The notes beneath the pieces are model-generated. The model had not been told where the DNA came from, did not search any database, and saw only the letters and a list, made by a program, of their open reading frames with translations. The translations under genes were made by a program, and so were the position numbers. From positions 23,251,720-23,315,719 of the forward strand of contig NC_079331.1 of NCBI RefSeq assembly GCF_029931775.1: DNA of 64,000 nucleotides, given 5' to 3'. This document shows positions 43,451 to 55,138 of the stretch, in pieces. Origin of the DNA: Euleptes europaea. Taxonomy: Eukaryota > Chordata > Lepidosauria > Squamata > Sphaerodactylidae. Position 1 is the stretch's first letter. Every line of letters starts with the position of its first letter.

Positions 43451-46400
43451 CCAACCCCCCCATGGGGATCTCTCTCTCTCACACAAACTTTCTCTCCCCG
43501 GGCAGTGCAGCAGCTGGGCTCACACACTCAACTGCGACTGATTGGCCAGAAGAAGACCCAGCTTGGCCACCGATTGGCCACGGGAGAATGCTGCTTACTA
43601 ACTGACGGTTATGCTGCTGATTTTGAGCCCCCAAATTTGCAGGATTTATTCGGAGCACCCTGAACTTGCCGAATTCGTCTCGTCGTTTTCCCGCTTTTTT
43701 TGAATTTGGTTCCATTCAAACTGAAAACTGCCAAATTGGGAGAAATTCGGCTGTTTTTCGGTTTGGGACGAACTGAATCGACAGCCCTAGTCCTGACCTC
43801 CGCGTTCCTGGACGAGGACGGCCCCTAGCCCTGCATCGGAGGTGTCGGTATGCACTTTGAAGGGCCTTTCAAAATTTGGACTCTTCAGGATGGGGCCTCG
43901 CGAAAGCATTCCTCTGAGATCCTCAAAAGCTGTCGTGCGCCTATCATCCCAGCTAAGTCGGTTGGGTTCTGACTTTTGCAAGCAGTCTGTTAAGGATGCC
44001 GCTCGACTGGTGAAATGGGGGATGAAACGGCTGTAGTAACCGACAATACCCAAGAACTGACGGAGCTGTCGCTTGGTCCGTGGCCTTGGTGCCAACTCTA
44101 ATGTTGTGATCTTGTCCGGTATGGGACATAGTTGCCTATTTCCTACAATGTACCCTAAGTACTTCAATTCTCTGAAGCCGATGTGGCTCTTGGCTGGATT
44201 GGCTTTGAGCCCTGCCCCGTGCAAGGCCTGTAGTATGGCTTCTAGATGTCATAGGTGGGTGTCCCAGTCAGGACTGAAAATAACGATGTCATCGATATAC
44301 ACTAGGGCGTAATCATGACATTGGGCAAGGACTCTGTCCACCAACCTTTGAAAGGTGGCTGCGGCCCCGTGCAACCCGAAGGGCATCTCCCTGAACTGAT
44401 ACAGGCCCGAAGGGGTAGCGAAGACTGTTTTGTCAAGATTGGTTGGCTTCATAGGGATCTGCCAATACCCCTTCATCAGATCCAATGCTGAAATGTACTG
44501 GGCACACCGCAGCTCGTCGACGAGGACATCTGCTCTGGGCATGGGGTATGCATCAAAGGTGGCCAGCTTATTAACTTCGCAATAGTCCACACAGAAGTGC
44601 ACAGTGCCATCCTGTTTGGGTACTACGACAACGGGACTCCTTCACGCACTTTGAGACAGCTCTATGATGCCTTTAGCGAGCATCTTTGTCACCTCTTTTC
44701 CTACTACCTCCCACAACTTATGGGTAGCGGTCACCAAGATGCTCGTGCCACTTTCCCTTCAGTGGTCCGAATGGCATGCTCAACCAACCTCGTACTGCCG
44801 GGCTCTCGGTCAAACATGGGTGGGACCCAATTACCCCCTCTATCTGGAGTTTCTGCTCTTGCGACAAGGAGCCATCAATATGGGGTTGAGCGGGGAGGCT
44901 TTCACTCTCGGCCCAGGGAATGTCCCCTTCCCAGAGTTCTAAGGGTTCTGTTCCTAAGTGGCCCTCGTTCCACCCATTCCACCCATTCCTTCAGGTCATT
45001 AACGTGTATCTGTTTTCTTTGTCTACCTCTGGTCCCACAGCGTATTTCATAGATCCAAGACCCCAGGACCTTTGTCACCCTCTCCGGTTCCAAATATGCG
45101 AGCCTTCACGAGCACCTTACTACCTTCCTGCAATGCCCGCGGTTTGGCCATTCTATCGTAATAGGCTTTCTGTGCCTCTTGAGCTTGATGTAGATGTTGG
45201 GCTGCCACTTCTCTAGAGGTCTCGAGCCTATCTTTCAACTGCTTCATATACTCCGAGGGTTCAGCCCCCACTCTCTCGGGGGTTATCCTTGTCCACTCTC
45301 CCTCTATCAAGCTCAATATTCCCCATGGTTTGCGCCCATACAGTAGTTCGAACGGGGTGAAGCCAGTCGAGGCTTGAGGTGTTTCCCTGACTGCAAACAG
45401 CACTGGGTCAATCATTAAATCCCATTTGTTAGGCCGTTCGTTAGCCACCTCTCGCAACATCCCCTTAAGGGTCTGGTTAAACCTTTCGACCAGCCCGTCA
45501 TGGACGCTATGGGCATAAAGATTTGTTTAACATTTAGGACCTGACATAACTGCCTGGTAATGCTGCCCGAAAAAGATGTTTCTCCTGTCTGAGAAACCTC
45601 CTTGGGTAAGCCTACCCACGCAAATAACTGGATTAATACCCTGCAGACTCCTGTGCCCTGCATGTTCCTAAGGGGGATCACTTCGGGGAATCGGGTGGCA
45701 TAATCCATAATAACGAGGATAAACCTATTCCCCCATGGGGTTCGAGGTAGTGGTCCCACAAAGTCCATGGCTATACATTCAAACAGGGTTTTAATTATAG
45801 ATAACGGACTTAAAGGGGCGCGAGCAGGTGCTCTATGGGTATATCATTGACAATCTGGGCAGGACCAATAGAAGTTCTTTATGCCCGAGGGATGGCGGGC
45901 CAAAAAAACCTTTCCTGTAAGCGACTTAAAGTGTTCTTAACTCCTTGGTGCCCCGCCCAGGTATGGTCATGACCCAGCCACAATAGCTGATCCTGATTAC
46001 GGGGAACCAGTAGTTGAAAGGTTTCTTTCCCTTGTCTTCCCACCACCCTATACCATAGTCCCTGTTTCTGTACTACCTGTGGCCACCTTTCGGCTCTTTG
46101 AGTATTTACAACCCTTCCCTCACTTACCGTCACCATACCCCTGAGGGCCGCGAGGGTAGGTCCTCTTGCTATAATTGTTGGAATGCTGGATCCCCAGGCC
46201 ATCCTGGGGTCAGTCTCACTTGTGGTGGGGGGTCTTTGAAGCTTTCTATGCAAGGGTCCAGGTTGTTCGTCTTCTTCTTCTCCCAGGTGAGTTGCATCAG
46301 GTGAGCCTTTGGGCCTTGAAGAAGGTACTGCATCATGGCTGGAAAACAGGGAGCATCCTGGCCAATCAATGCTGGATATGGCAATTGTTTCACCCTCGCC

Positions 46401-47663
46401 ATCGAGACCAGATAGTCTTGATGTTCCCATCTTACTGTCACCTGCACTACTGGCAACTGTTCCATGTGTTGGTGGAAGCATGCCACCGTAGCCATTCGAC
46501 TCACTGGTAAGTCAGGTGGGAGTAAGGAACTGAGTATCATTGAAATGGATGACCCACTGTCTACGAGAGCTTGAAGCGGCTGATCCTGTAGCCATATGCG
46601 GACCAGCAAGGGGGGGCGGGTGTTTTCCTACCGCTTCCCCCTGTTGCAAGAGAGCCCCCCCCCCCATGGCTACATCAGAGGCATCTACTTGAACAACAAA
46701 TGGCTTGTCGCAGTCAGGGCGTTTGAGTATGGGCTCGGAAGTGAACAGTCTTTTCAGGGTGTCAAACGCATGCTGACAGTCTGGTGTCCAAGCCAGTCGG
46801 GAGGAGGGCAGGATTGCCGAACTCCCCTTCCCCTTAGTTTTTAGTAGGTCCGTTAAGGGGAGAGCCACTTGTGCAAAATTGTTGAGAAACACCTGTAGAA
46901 ATTTGCGAACCTGAGAAACTGCTGTAGCTGTTTGCGAGTTGTGGGGGGCTCCCATTCTAACACTGCCCGCACCTTTTCAGGATCCATGGCCAGACCTCTG
47001 GGCGAAACCACATATCCCAAGAAAGTTAGTTGATCCTGGTGAAACTCACATTTGGACAACTTGGCAAACAAATGATTTGTCTGAGACTTCTCAGAACTTC
47101 TTTGACCAATTTTACATGCTCCTCTCGAGTTTTCGAGTAAATCAAAATTTCATCTAGGTAGACAATCACCCCTTTGAACGCTAAGTCATGCAGTACCTCA
47201 TTAATCATTTGCATGAAGACACTGGGAGGGCATAACTAGATACTCAAACATCCCAAAACAGCTGGAAAAGGCTGTTTTCCATTCATTCCCTTTTTGAATT
47301 CGAACTCGGTAATAAGCTTTGACCAAGTCCAATTTGGTAAAAATGTGTCCCTCCTTCAGTTGGCTGAGCAAGTCAGGAATCAATGGAAGGGGATAGGCAT
47401 TCGTCTGGGTAACCGCATTGAGTCTCTGAAAGTCAATACACCAAGGTAGATCCCCTGTCTTTTTTTGCACAAAGAACGAAGGGGCTGAACAGGGGGCCGA
47501 CGAAGGTTGGATGAAACCACGGGCCAGATTCTTGTCCAAGAACTCTCCTAGAACTGCTTTCTCTTTAGGACTCATGGGATAAATTTTTCCCTTAGGCAGC
47601 TTGCTCTTCCCCACCAGTTCGATAGCACAGTCCGTCTTGCGGTGGGGTGGCAGAATATCACAC

Positions 47664-48081
47664 TGTCAGGAGTCAGGAGTCGTGCGATCCAGGCAGGCCC
47701 TTGACATGTGATAGGCCCGTTTCTGTTCAAGAGCGTCTTTCGGTTTTGTTTCCCTGAGCTGTTCAACTATCCCCGCTCCCTGCCTTCCCCCCCCCCCTGC
47801 TCTGACCTTGAGTCACAAGCAGGCAACTTCAGTATTATGGCTTGCTCACTCCCTGCTTCCCACCAGGCACTGTTATCTCCCAATTCCCAGGCCTGCTTGA
47901 TTTTGCACCTGGTTATGCTTAAAGTTATGCTTTGTAGACTGGATGGTCATTAGCAGCTTTGAACCTGTGGATTGCTTATGCTGTACCTGCGGCTCCTGAA
48001 TAAACGTTTACCTGCTTTAATATCTGCCTGTCTGAGTGAGTGACTTTTTGGGATTGCCGAGGTTGGCTGGAGAACCTCACA
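47664..48081 (+). mobile_element. Solo LTR of a different family, nested in element B
   Basis: 418 bp, starting TGTCAGGAGTCAGGAGTCG and ending GGAGAACCTCACA, flanked by CACAC on both sides (47659-47663 and 48082-48086). It has an AATAAA near its right end (cctgaataaacg near 47996). It points opposite to elements A, B and C. A fossil. Confidence 0.8.
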
Positions 48082-48294
48082 CACACTCCTTCTCATTAAA
48101 CACATCAGCAAACGAAGCATATTCTTTAGGCAACTGAGGGGCACTGGACCCCGCCGACATGGCACAGGCCTTGACAGCCACTTCTTTACAATGGTGGTCA
48201 CACTGGGGCTGAGAGAAAGCAATTGTCCTGGCTGCCCAGTCAATGGTGGGACAGTGCCTTTGCAGCCAATTTGCTCCTAGTACCACTGGGTACT

Positions 48295-48632
48295 TGTAAG
48301 CACTTGTCCCGTGGTAATCCCACAAACAGCATCCAGAGACAAAGAGTCCAAAAGAGAGCTGATTTAATGGAAAACATACAGGTATGCAGAGCTTACAGGT
48401 ACATTGGCACAAATGGCAATTGGGAGCACAGGGCAGGCCTATAAGGGAAAATATTAGTCACAACAGATCAAGGCGGCCCCTCCTCTGCTGAGGAGCCATT
48501 CCCACGGGAGATAGCACTGAAACAGGAATTCAGCAGTTAGCAAGTTCGGCCTTGAGGGGCACCTGGTGGAATCGAAACTAAAACAGTCACAGTCTGACAG
48601 GCTGCTTAGAGCTGTGGAAAGCAGGCCCGACA
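48295..48632 (-). repeat. 3' LTR of element A
   Basis: On the minus strand it begins TGTCGGGCCTGC and ends CAAGTGCTTACA. It lies just after a purine-rich tract (ggggaggggg) and is flanked outside by GTACT. Confidence 0.9.
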
Positions 48633-51600
48633 TCCTGCCCTTCTTTAGGCCCCCTCCCCACCGTCCACCACCGGTCCATTTGGAGGTGCAGGCTTGTCAG
48701 GGTAGGCAATATGGAACTGGCGGACCAAATGGGGTGCAGACACATCACGCGCGCGTACCCATTCATCGTGGGCGGGACCGAAATGCTTCCAACGGACTAG
48801 GTAGTGGGGAGACCCATGAGGGATGCGAGAGTCCAAGATTTTTGCAACCTCAAAATGTTCCTTCCCCCCAACCATCACTGGTACATCAGGAAGTGGTTCA
48901 GGATGCCACTTGGGGGAAGGCACGTGTGGCTTTAGCAAACTGACATGAAAGACAGGATGGATTCTCCTGAGCGATTTTGGGAGTGAAAGTTCCACAGTGA
49001 CTGGGTTGATGATACAAGCAATGGGGAAGGGACCCATGTACTTGGCACTGAGTTTGTTACACGGGCGGTTGGACCGTAGATTCTTGGTGGACAAATAAAC
49101 CATGTCTCCTACTCAGTAGTCCTTGCCCGGTGAGCGATGCTTACCGGCTTGACTTTTGTATTTAAGTTTAGCTCGCTCTAGATTATGTACCAGCCAAGGG
49201 CAAGTTGTCTGAATCGTGTGCACCCAGTCAGCTACACTTTCTCCCCCCTCCCCCCTGGAGACATCATTATGGCTTATGGGACCAAAGTCTTGCCCATAAA
49301 CGGCCCGAAAGGGGCTAAATCCAGTTGACTGATGCACAGCATTATTGTACACATATTCAGCAAAGGGCAACAATTCAACCCAATCATCCTGATGATAGTT
49401 AACAGCGTAAGTAGCATTCCAACACAGCATTCACTCGTTCTGTTTGGCCATCGGTTTGGGGGTGGAAAGCACTTGAGAGACCTTGTTCCACCCCCACTAA
49501 TTTTAAGGAAGCTTTCCAAAATTTAGCCATGTAGTTACTTCCGCGGTCGCTTATCACCTTGCGAGGAAAGGAATGTAGACAGAAGACATGTGACACAAAG
49601 AGGCGGGCCAGTTTCGGGGCGGATGGGATACCTGTGCAAGGTATGAGATGCACCTGTTTAGAGAACAGGTCTGTGATTACCCAAAGTACAGTTTTTCCCT
49701 CGCTGAGGGGGAGGTCAGTCATAAAATCCATAGCAATCACCTCCCAAGGTCTAGTGGGGGTCTCTAACAGTTGCAACAATCCGGGAGGTTTCCCTTGGGC
49801 CCTTTTGACCATAGCGCAGACTGGGCAACTGCGAATGAAGGAAACCACGTCAGTCCGCATGCCCACCCACCAAAACTGCCTCCGTAGTAAATGCAATGTT
49901 TTTAGAAATCCAAAGTGTCCCGCGGTCTTGGCTCCATGGACCAGCTGTAGGGCTTCTTTTCGGAGCTCTGTAGGCACATACAGCTTAGAGTCTTTGTACC
50001 ATAAGCCTCTGCGTTCAGTTAGAGCGGAGGGGAGGGTCTGCTCAGAGAGTTCGGCTTGGCAAGTGGAACGAAGTGAGGCTAAAAAAGAGTCTGTGAGATC
50101 CAATCCATCTGGCGGTGTGGGCTCTGTAGTGGAGGGAGGGGAAGTCCCTGAGGGGGGTTGGACGGCTGGATTGTCGGAGTGACTGGGCACCAACGGAGCT
50201 GGCGAAGGAGGCGAGGGGGGTGGCGCGGTCGGGCTGACTGGTGTGGTTGGGCTTGAAGTGCCCCCCCTTGTGGCGGTGGGAGCCAGGTTTGCGCTCTGGT
50301 TTGGACTGCTAGAGTGGGCAGCAAACCCCTTTGGGCAGGAGTGAACAGGGACTTCGTGGGGCGTTCAACCTTGGTTGGATATTGGGGAAGTCTGGATAGA
50401 GCATCAGCCAGGACATTTTGTTTCCCCGGCACATGTTTCAATACGAAACGGAACTGAGCAAAGAAGTCCACCCAGCGAACTTGTTTTGCGGACAGTTTCC
50501 GGGGCCCCGTGAGCACCTCCAGGTTCTTGCGATCGCTCCACACTTCAAAAGGGACTTTAGACCCCTCCAAAAACTGTCTCCATACCGTAAGGGCATGGTG
50601 GAAGGCAGCCGCTTCCTTTTCCCAGATTGGCCAGTTGAGCTGAGATTGCGCGAACTTCTTACAGAAGTAAGCGCATGGATGCAGAAGACCATCCCTCCCC
50701 TGCTGTAAAAGTGTCCCCCCATTGCCACGTCTGAGGCGTTAACCTGAACTATAAACATTTGATCAGGATTGGGATGCTTTAACACTAGTTCAGAGGTAAA
50801 CAGTCGTTTGAGAGTATCAAAGGTGGTTTGGCACTGGGGGGTCCAGTTGATTTTGGCTGAGGGCAATGTGGCAGCAGTGCCCTTCCCCTTAGTCTTAAGG
50901 AGGTCTGTGATGGGGAGTGCGATTTGAGCGAAGTTGGGGATGAACCCCCTGTAGAAGTTAGCGAACCCAAGAAATTGCTGAACCTGCTTACGGGTGGAGG
51001 GTGGTTCCCAATCGGTCACCGACTGCACCTTGTCAGGATCCATGGTAAGTCCGTGGTGCAAAATTATATAGCCCAGGAAGGTTAACTGTTTTGGGGGAAA
51101 TTCACATTTAGACACCTTAGCATAGAGCTGATTGTCTCTGAGGCGTTGCAATACTTCTCTCACCAAGGCAACGTGTTCGTCCATAGTTTTAGAGTAAATA
51201 AGAATATCATCTAAATAAACCACCACGCCTTTATACAACAAGTCATGTAGGATCTCATTAATGAATTGCATGAAGACCCCCGGGGCCCCTTTTAGTCCAA
51301 AAGGCATCACTAAGAATTCATACATGCCAAAGCAACTGGAAAAGGAAGTGAGAGGCACATCGCTCTCTTGAATCCTGATTCTGTAGTAGGCTTCTACCAA
51401 GTCAAGTTTTGTAAAAACGCGCTCTTCCTTTAATTGTCCCAAGAGATCCGAGATCAGAGGGATGGGATAGGCATTGGATTGGGTGACTACATTGAGTTTT
51501 CGAAAGTCGATGCATAAGCGCAAGTCACCCGTCTTTTTGCGCACAAAGAAGGCAGGGGCCGAAGAAGGGGTGGTAGACGGCCGAATGAAACCCCTCGCTA

Positions 51601-54600
51601 AATTCTTGTCCAAGAATTCACGTAACACGGTACGTTCGGTAGCGCTCATGGGGTAAATCTTACTTTGGGGCAGTTTTTCATTTCCCACCACTTCAATAGC
51701 ACAGTCTGTCTGGCGGTGGGGGGGGCAGTACATCACATTCCTGTACATCAAAAACGTCTGAAAAGTCTTGATATTCAACAGGTAGAGGAAAGGACGAGGG
51801 GGGGTCTGAGACTAAAGCCGAGGCTGACGGAGGTGCAACAGATACCTCGAGACGGTGTTGATCACAATTAGGATCGGAGAATTTTATAGTTCCAACTCCC
51901 CAGTCAATACAAGGGCTGTGCCCTTTGAGCCAGTTAATTCCCAATACCACGTCGTATCTGATAGGGGCTATGGTAAAGTCAATTTGTTCCCAGTGGTGGC
52001 CGACGCCCATTGCCAACCCGCGAGTGCGACGATCCACTGGACCCCCTTTAAAGTCACTGCCATCCATCTGGGCGAACTGGATGGGAGCAGGCAGGGGCAC
52101 TGACTTGGCTTTGAGTGCCTTGAAAGTGGTTTCGTTGATCAGGGAGAGAGCACACCCAGAGTCTATGAGTGCTTTAACTTTTAACTGGGGGCCCCCTTTA
52201 TGGCGTTGTAACACTATGTCTCTTCGACCTCACTCACCTTCACCGGAGCGTTGGGTTTTGCAGGAATAGCTGCTAGGGTCCGCGGTGTTGCTCCACTCAC
52301 CACAGACCCTGCCCGTTTTTTGACAGATCCAGAGGAGATGTGAGATTCAAAGCAGGGGAGTCCCAGTCTCTGTCCTCATCCGAAGACGGCGAGTTGTCCC
52401 CCAGTGGGGCACTTGTAATCCGGAACCCCGATGGGTTCGCTGGTGCAGGTTCGTGGGGCGAATCTCCGACGTGGAGAGCTGATGGCGTGGTCCGTCCAGG
52501 AGCAGCGCTACAGTTGGCCGCGGTGCCTCTGCGCTGAGGTTGCCCCCGATTCCGGGGTGGTCCTTCCTGCCGAGAACGGACCAATTGGTCTGGCCGAAGC
52601 AGGCAGGCGGCTGCGAAATGGCCTATGGCCAAGCTCCCCTCTGAAACCGAGACGTGTGGTCTTGCGAGGGTAGAGCCGGTCTCCGCGGTGTAGGTGCTGC
52701 GGCTTTGGTCTGGGGCTTTTGGTTGCCCCGTTCCCTGGCTCGGCGGGGGGCCAGTGAAATGAATTGGTGACGACTCTCCACTTCTTCGGCCAATAAAATC
52801 CATTCTTCAAGAGTGTCTGGGTCGTTGCATATAAGCCCAGTTTAATATCACAGGATGTAAGGCTTCCCAGAAATAATGTATTCGGGTAGCCTCGGTCCAG
52901 TCTACTATTTTACTGGCGAGCCTTTGGAATTCATCTGCGAATTCCCGCACTGGCGTAGAGCCTTGTCGAAGTTGCAGGAGGGCTGCCTTGGCCTTTTCTC
53001 CCAGGAAAGGGTCCTCAAAGCAGCGCCGTAATGCTCTCATGAACTCGTTGAGTGAGCGTATGGATCGGGCCCGAGTGTCAAACTGGAGGACCATCCAGTC
53101 GGCGGCTTTTCCCGTCAAGAGGGAGGCAGCGAAGCGCACCCGGCTGTCTTTGGTGGGGAAGTGCTGTCCCTGTTCCCGCATATAACTGTCCACCTGATGT
53201 AGGAAACAGGGGAGGGCTTCAACTGAGCCGTCGTAGGTCACTCTCAACCGAGGTTGTTTCCACTGTATGGGAAGGGGAGCTGGCGGTTGCCCTGGAAGGG
53301 GCAAAACTGGTGCTCCTGGAGCCGGTACAACTGGCGCTCTGGGGGCTGGCAAAACCGGTGCTCCAGGGGCTGGCAAAACTGGTGCTCTGGGAGCCGGCTG
53401 CGTTGGGAGTCTTGGGGGGGGAGAAGTGGTGCCCTCGGTGGAGGAATCTGCGGTCGTGGAGCCAGCAGAGTCGAGTGAGTTGGCACCGGTTGAACTGGGG
53501 TGGTTAGAGCTTGTTGTAAACGTTCATTTTCCCAAAGCAATTGTTCCATTTGGTCCTGCAGATGGGCCACACGACCATTCAAGTCCCGGTTTTGGCCCCG
53601 CAAGAGACACATTTCGTCCCCAGCTCCCCCTGTGCGTCGGGACTGGCTGACCTGGAGATCAGTAGCCCAGTGGGGTTCCTCACCATACAGGTCTTCCTCA
53701 TCCGAGAAGTCCGGCTCAGTGAAGCGACCTGCATGCCGACGTGCACGCTGCGTGTTGCGAGATGGACCAAAACTCAGAGAAAATGAGGGGATAAATCCAA
53801 AGTCAGTGCTGTCTTTGGGACGCACGTCCATGAGCGCTCGGGCTCGAATGGCTGCCAAACATTGCTCCTCTTCTTGCGCAGCCCACGCCCGAGCCGCCGC
53901 CGGATCCGCAGGCTGCAACTGTTCCTCGGCCCGCTGTCGGTCTGTGAGCACTTGGTTGGCCTCGAGCTTGGCGGCAATCGCCGTAGTGACGATCGGGAGA
54001 GCTTTGTTCTCCAAAAGCAGAAGGAGTTCAGAGGAATCTGTTAGGTCCAATAACAGTTGAACCCGAACTGCCAGAGCAGCAGCGTCTGCTCCAAACTCAG
54101 GGGTTAAAAGTTTCGTGAGGTCAGCCACTGTGGCTGTAGTCGAGGTCAGTCCCACGAACAGTAAGGCTGTTCGGGCCGCTACATCCCATACTTCCTTCAA
54201 GCACAAGTTGGGATCAGGAGCGGTTGGGGCCGAAGTCTCCTCCGCCTGTGATCCTGCCATGGAACGGGGCGGATTGGGGCCGCTACCGGTTCTTGTTGTT
54301 CTTCACGTATAGTTAACCCCGCTAGCAAATGGGTCAAAGTTACTAAATCCTCCTGCGCCAGTTGAACTTCCTCAACCAAGCCGTCCAGTATGCGGAGTTC
54401 GTGCTAGGCACTTTGATCTGCGTCGGGGTCCGTCCAGGGGGTTGTGTCAGCTAGGCGACACCACTGAGCTCGAAGGAGTACAATCAGGCAATTGATCTCC
54501 ACATCCATCTGCAGCGCCTCAGCAAGAATGTCATCTAGCAAAGAAGGGTTGTCGGGGTACTCGTCCGACCGTTCCAACGGAGGGTACCAAGGTTCAGGAC

Positions 54601-54799
54601 CCTCCAGGGTTTTGGCCAGAAACCCTCTACCTGGGGAGCGTCGCCTCAGCTCCCACCCGGGGCCTAGGCGAACCCTTCGGGGCTCCAGCCACAGGCAATT
54701 CACTCGGAGAGCACGTCTCCTGCTCCAATCCGAGGCCCCGGTGAACCCTCCAGGGCTCCAGCCAGGCAGGGAAAAATAGAGAAGGGATTCATGCCAAAA

Positions 54800-55138
54800 T
54801 GTAAGCACTTGTCCCGTGGTAATCCCACAAACAGCATCCAGAGACAAAGAGTCCAAAAGAGAGCTGATTTAATGGAAAACATACAGGTATGCAGAGCTTA
54901 CAGGTACATTGGCATGAATGGCAATTGGGAGCACAGGGCAGGCCTACAAGGGAAAGTATTAGTCACAACAGATCAAGGCGGGGGCCCCCTCTACTGAGGA
55001 GCAGTTCCCACGGGAGATGGCATTGGAACAGGAATTCAGCAGTTAGCAAGTTCGGCCTTGAGGGGCACCTGGTGGAATCGAAACTAAAACAGTCACAGTC
55101 TGACAGGCTGCTTAGAGCTGTGGAAAGCAGGCCTGACA
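54800..55138 (-). repeat. 5' LTR of element A
   Basis: On the minus strand it begins TGTCAGGCCTGC and ends CAAGTGCTTACA; flanked outside by GTACT at 55139-55143. About 540 bp of leader separates it from the first gag start. Confidence 0.9.

Larger units (their letters stand above)
42220..43789. mobile_element. Non-autonomous hAT element with 8-bp target duplication
   Basis: Ends TAGGGCTGTTG and GACAGCCCTA are inverted repeats of each other and are flanked by GTCCTGAC on both sides (42212-42219 and 43790-43797). An 8-bp duplication with such ends defines the hAT superfamily. No transposase frame was recognised in its 1570 bp. It contains four tandem direct units of about 177-190 bp and one inverted unit. 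Confidence 0.85.
41877..46610 (-). mobile_element. Element C: Gmr1-like Ty3/gypsy retrotransposon fossil
   Basis: Domains in minus-strand order: retroviral-type protease near 46450-46610 (ALVDSGSSISMILSSLL), integrase zinc-binding region near 45880-46000, integrase core near 45080-45790 (MDFVGPLPRTPWGNRFI), GPY/F-type module near 44910-45080, reverse transcriptase about 43990-44640 (LVYIDDIVIF), RNase H about 42010-43990 (PMLYLSRKL, FILVTDH). Integrase before reverse transcriptase is the order known for Gmr1-like elements. A hAT element (42220-43789) interrupts the RNase H region. No gag was recognised. The element is broken, with several breaks, and looks old. An isolated start of its first LTR appears at 57349-57375, outside element B. 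Confidence 0.75.
48295..55138 (-). mobile_element. Element A: chromovirus (Ty3/gypsy) retrotransposon with both LTRs
   Basis: LTRs at 54800-55138 (5') and 48295-48632 (3') differ at roughly a dozen of about 339 positions (near 4 %), so it is moderately young. Target duplication GTACT flanks it (48290-48294 and 55139-55143). Parts in minus-strand order: leader, gag about 52290-54260 (capsid-like FLHQVDSYMREQG), protease about 51850-52215 (ALIDSGCALSLINETTF), reverse transcriptase about 51000-51680 (VYLDDILIYSK), RNase H about 50330-50900, integrase about 49130-50080 (SSAFHPQTDGQTERVNAVLE) and chromodomain about 48720-48865 (PHYLVRWKHFGPAHDEWV). A purine-rich tract precedes the 3' LTR. All parts of the family are present but the coding region is broken, with about five to seven breaks. 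It sits in the protease region of element B. Confidence 0.9.
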
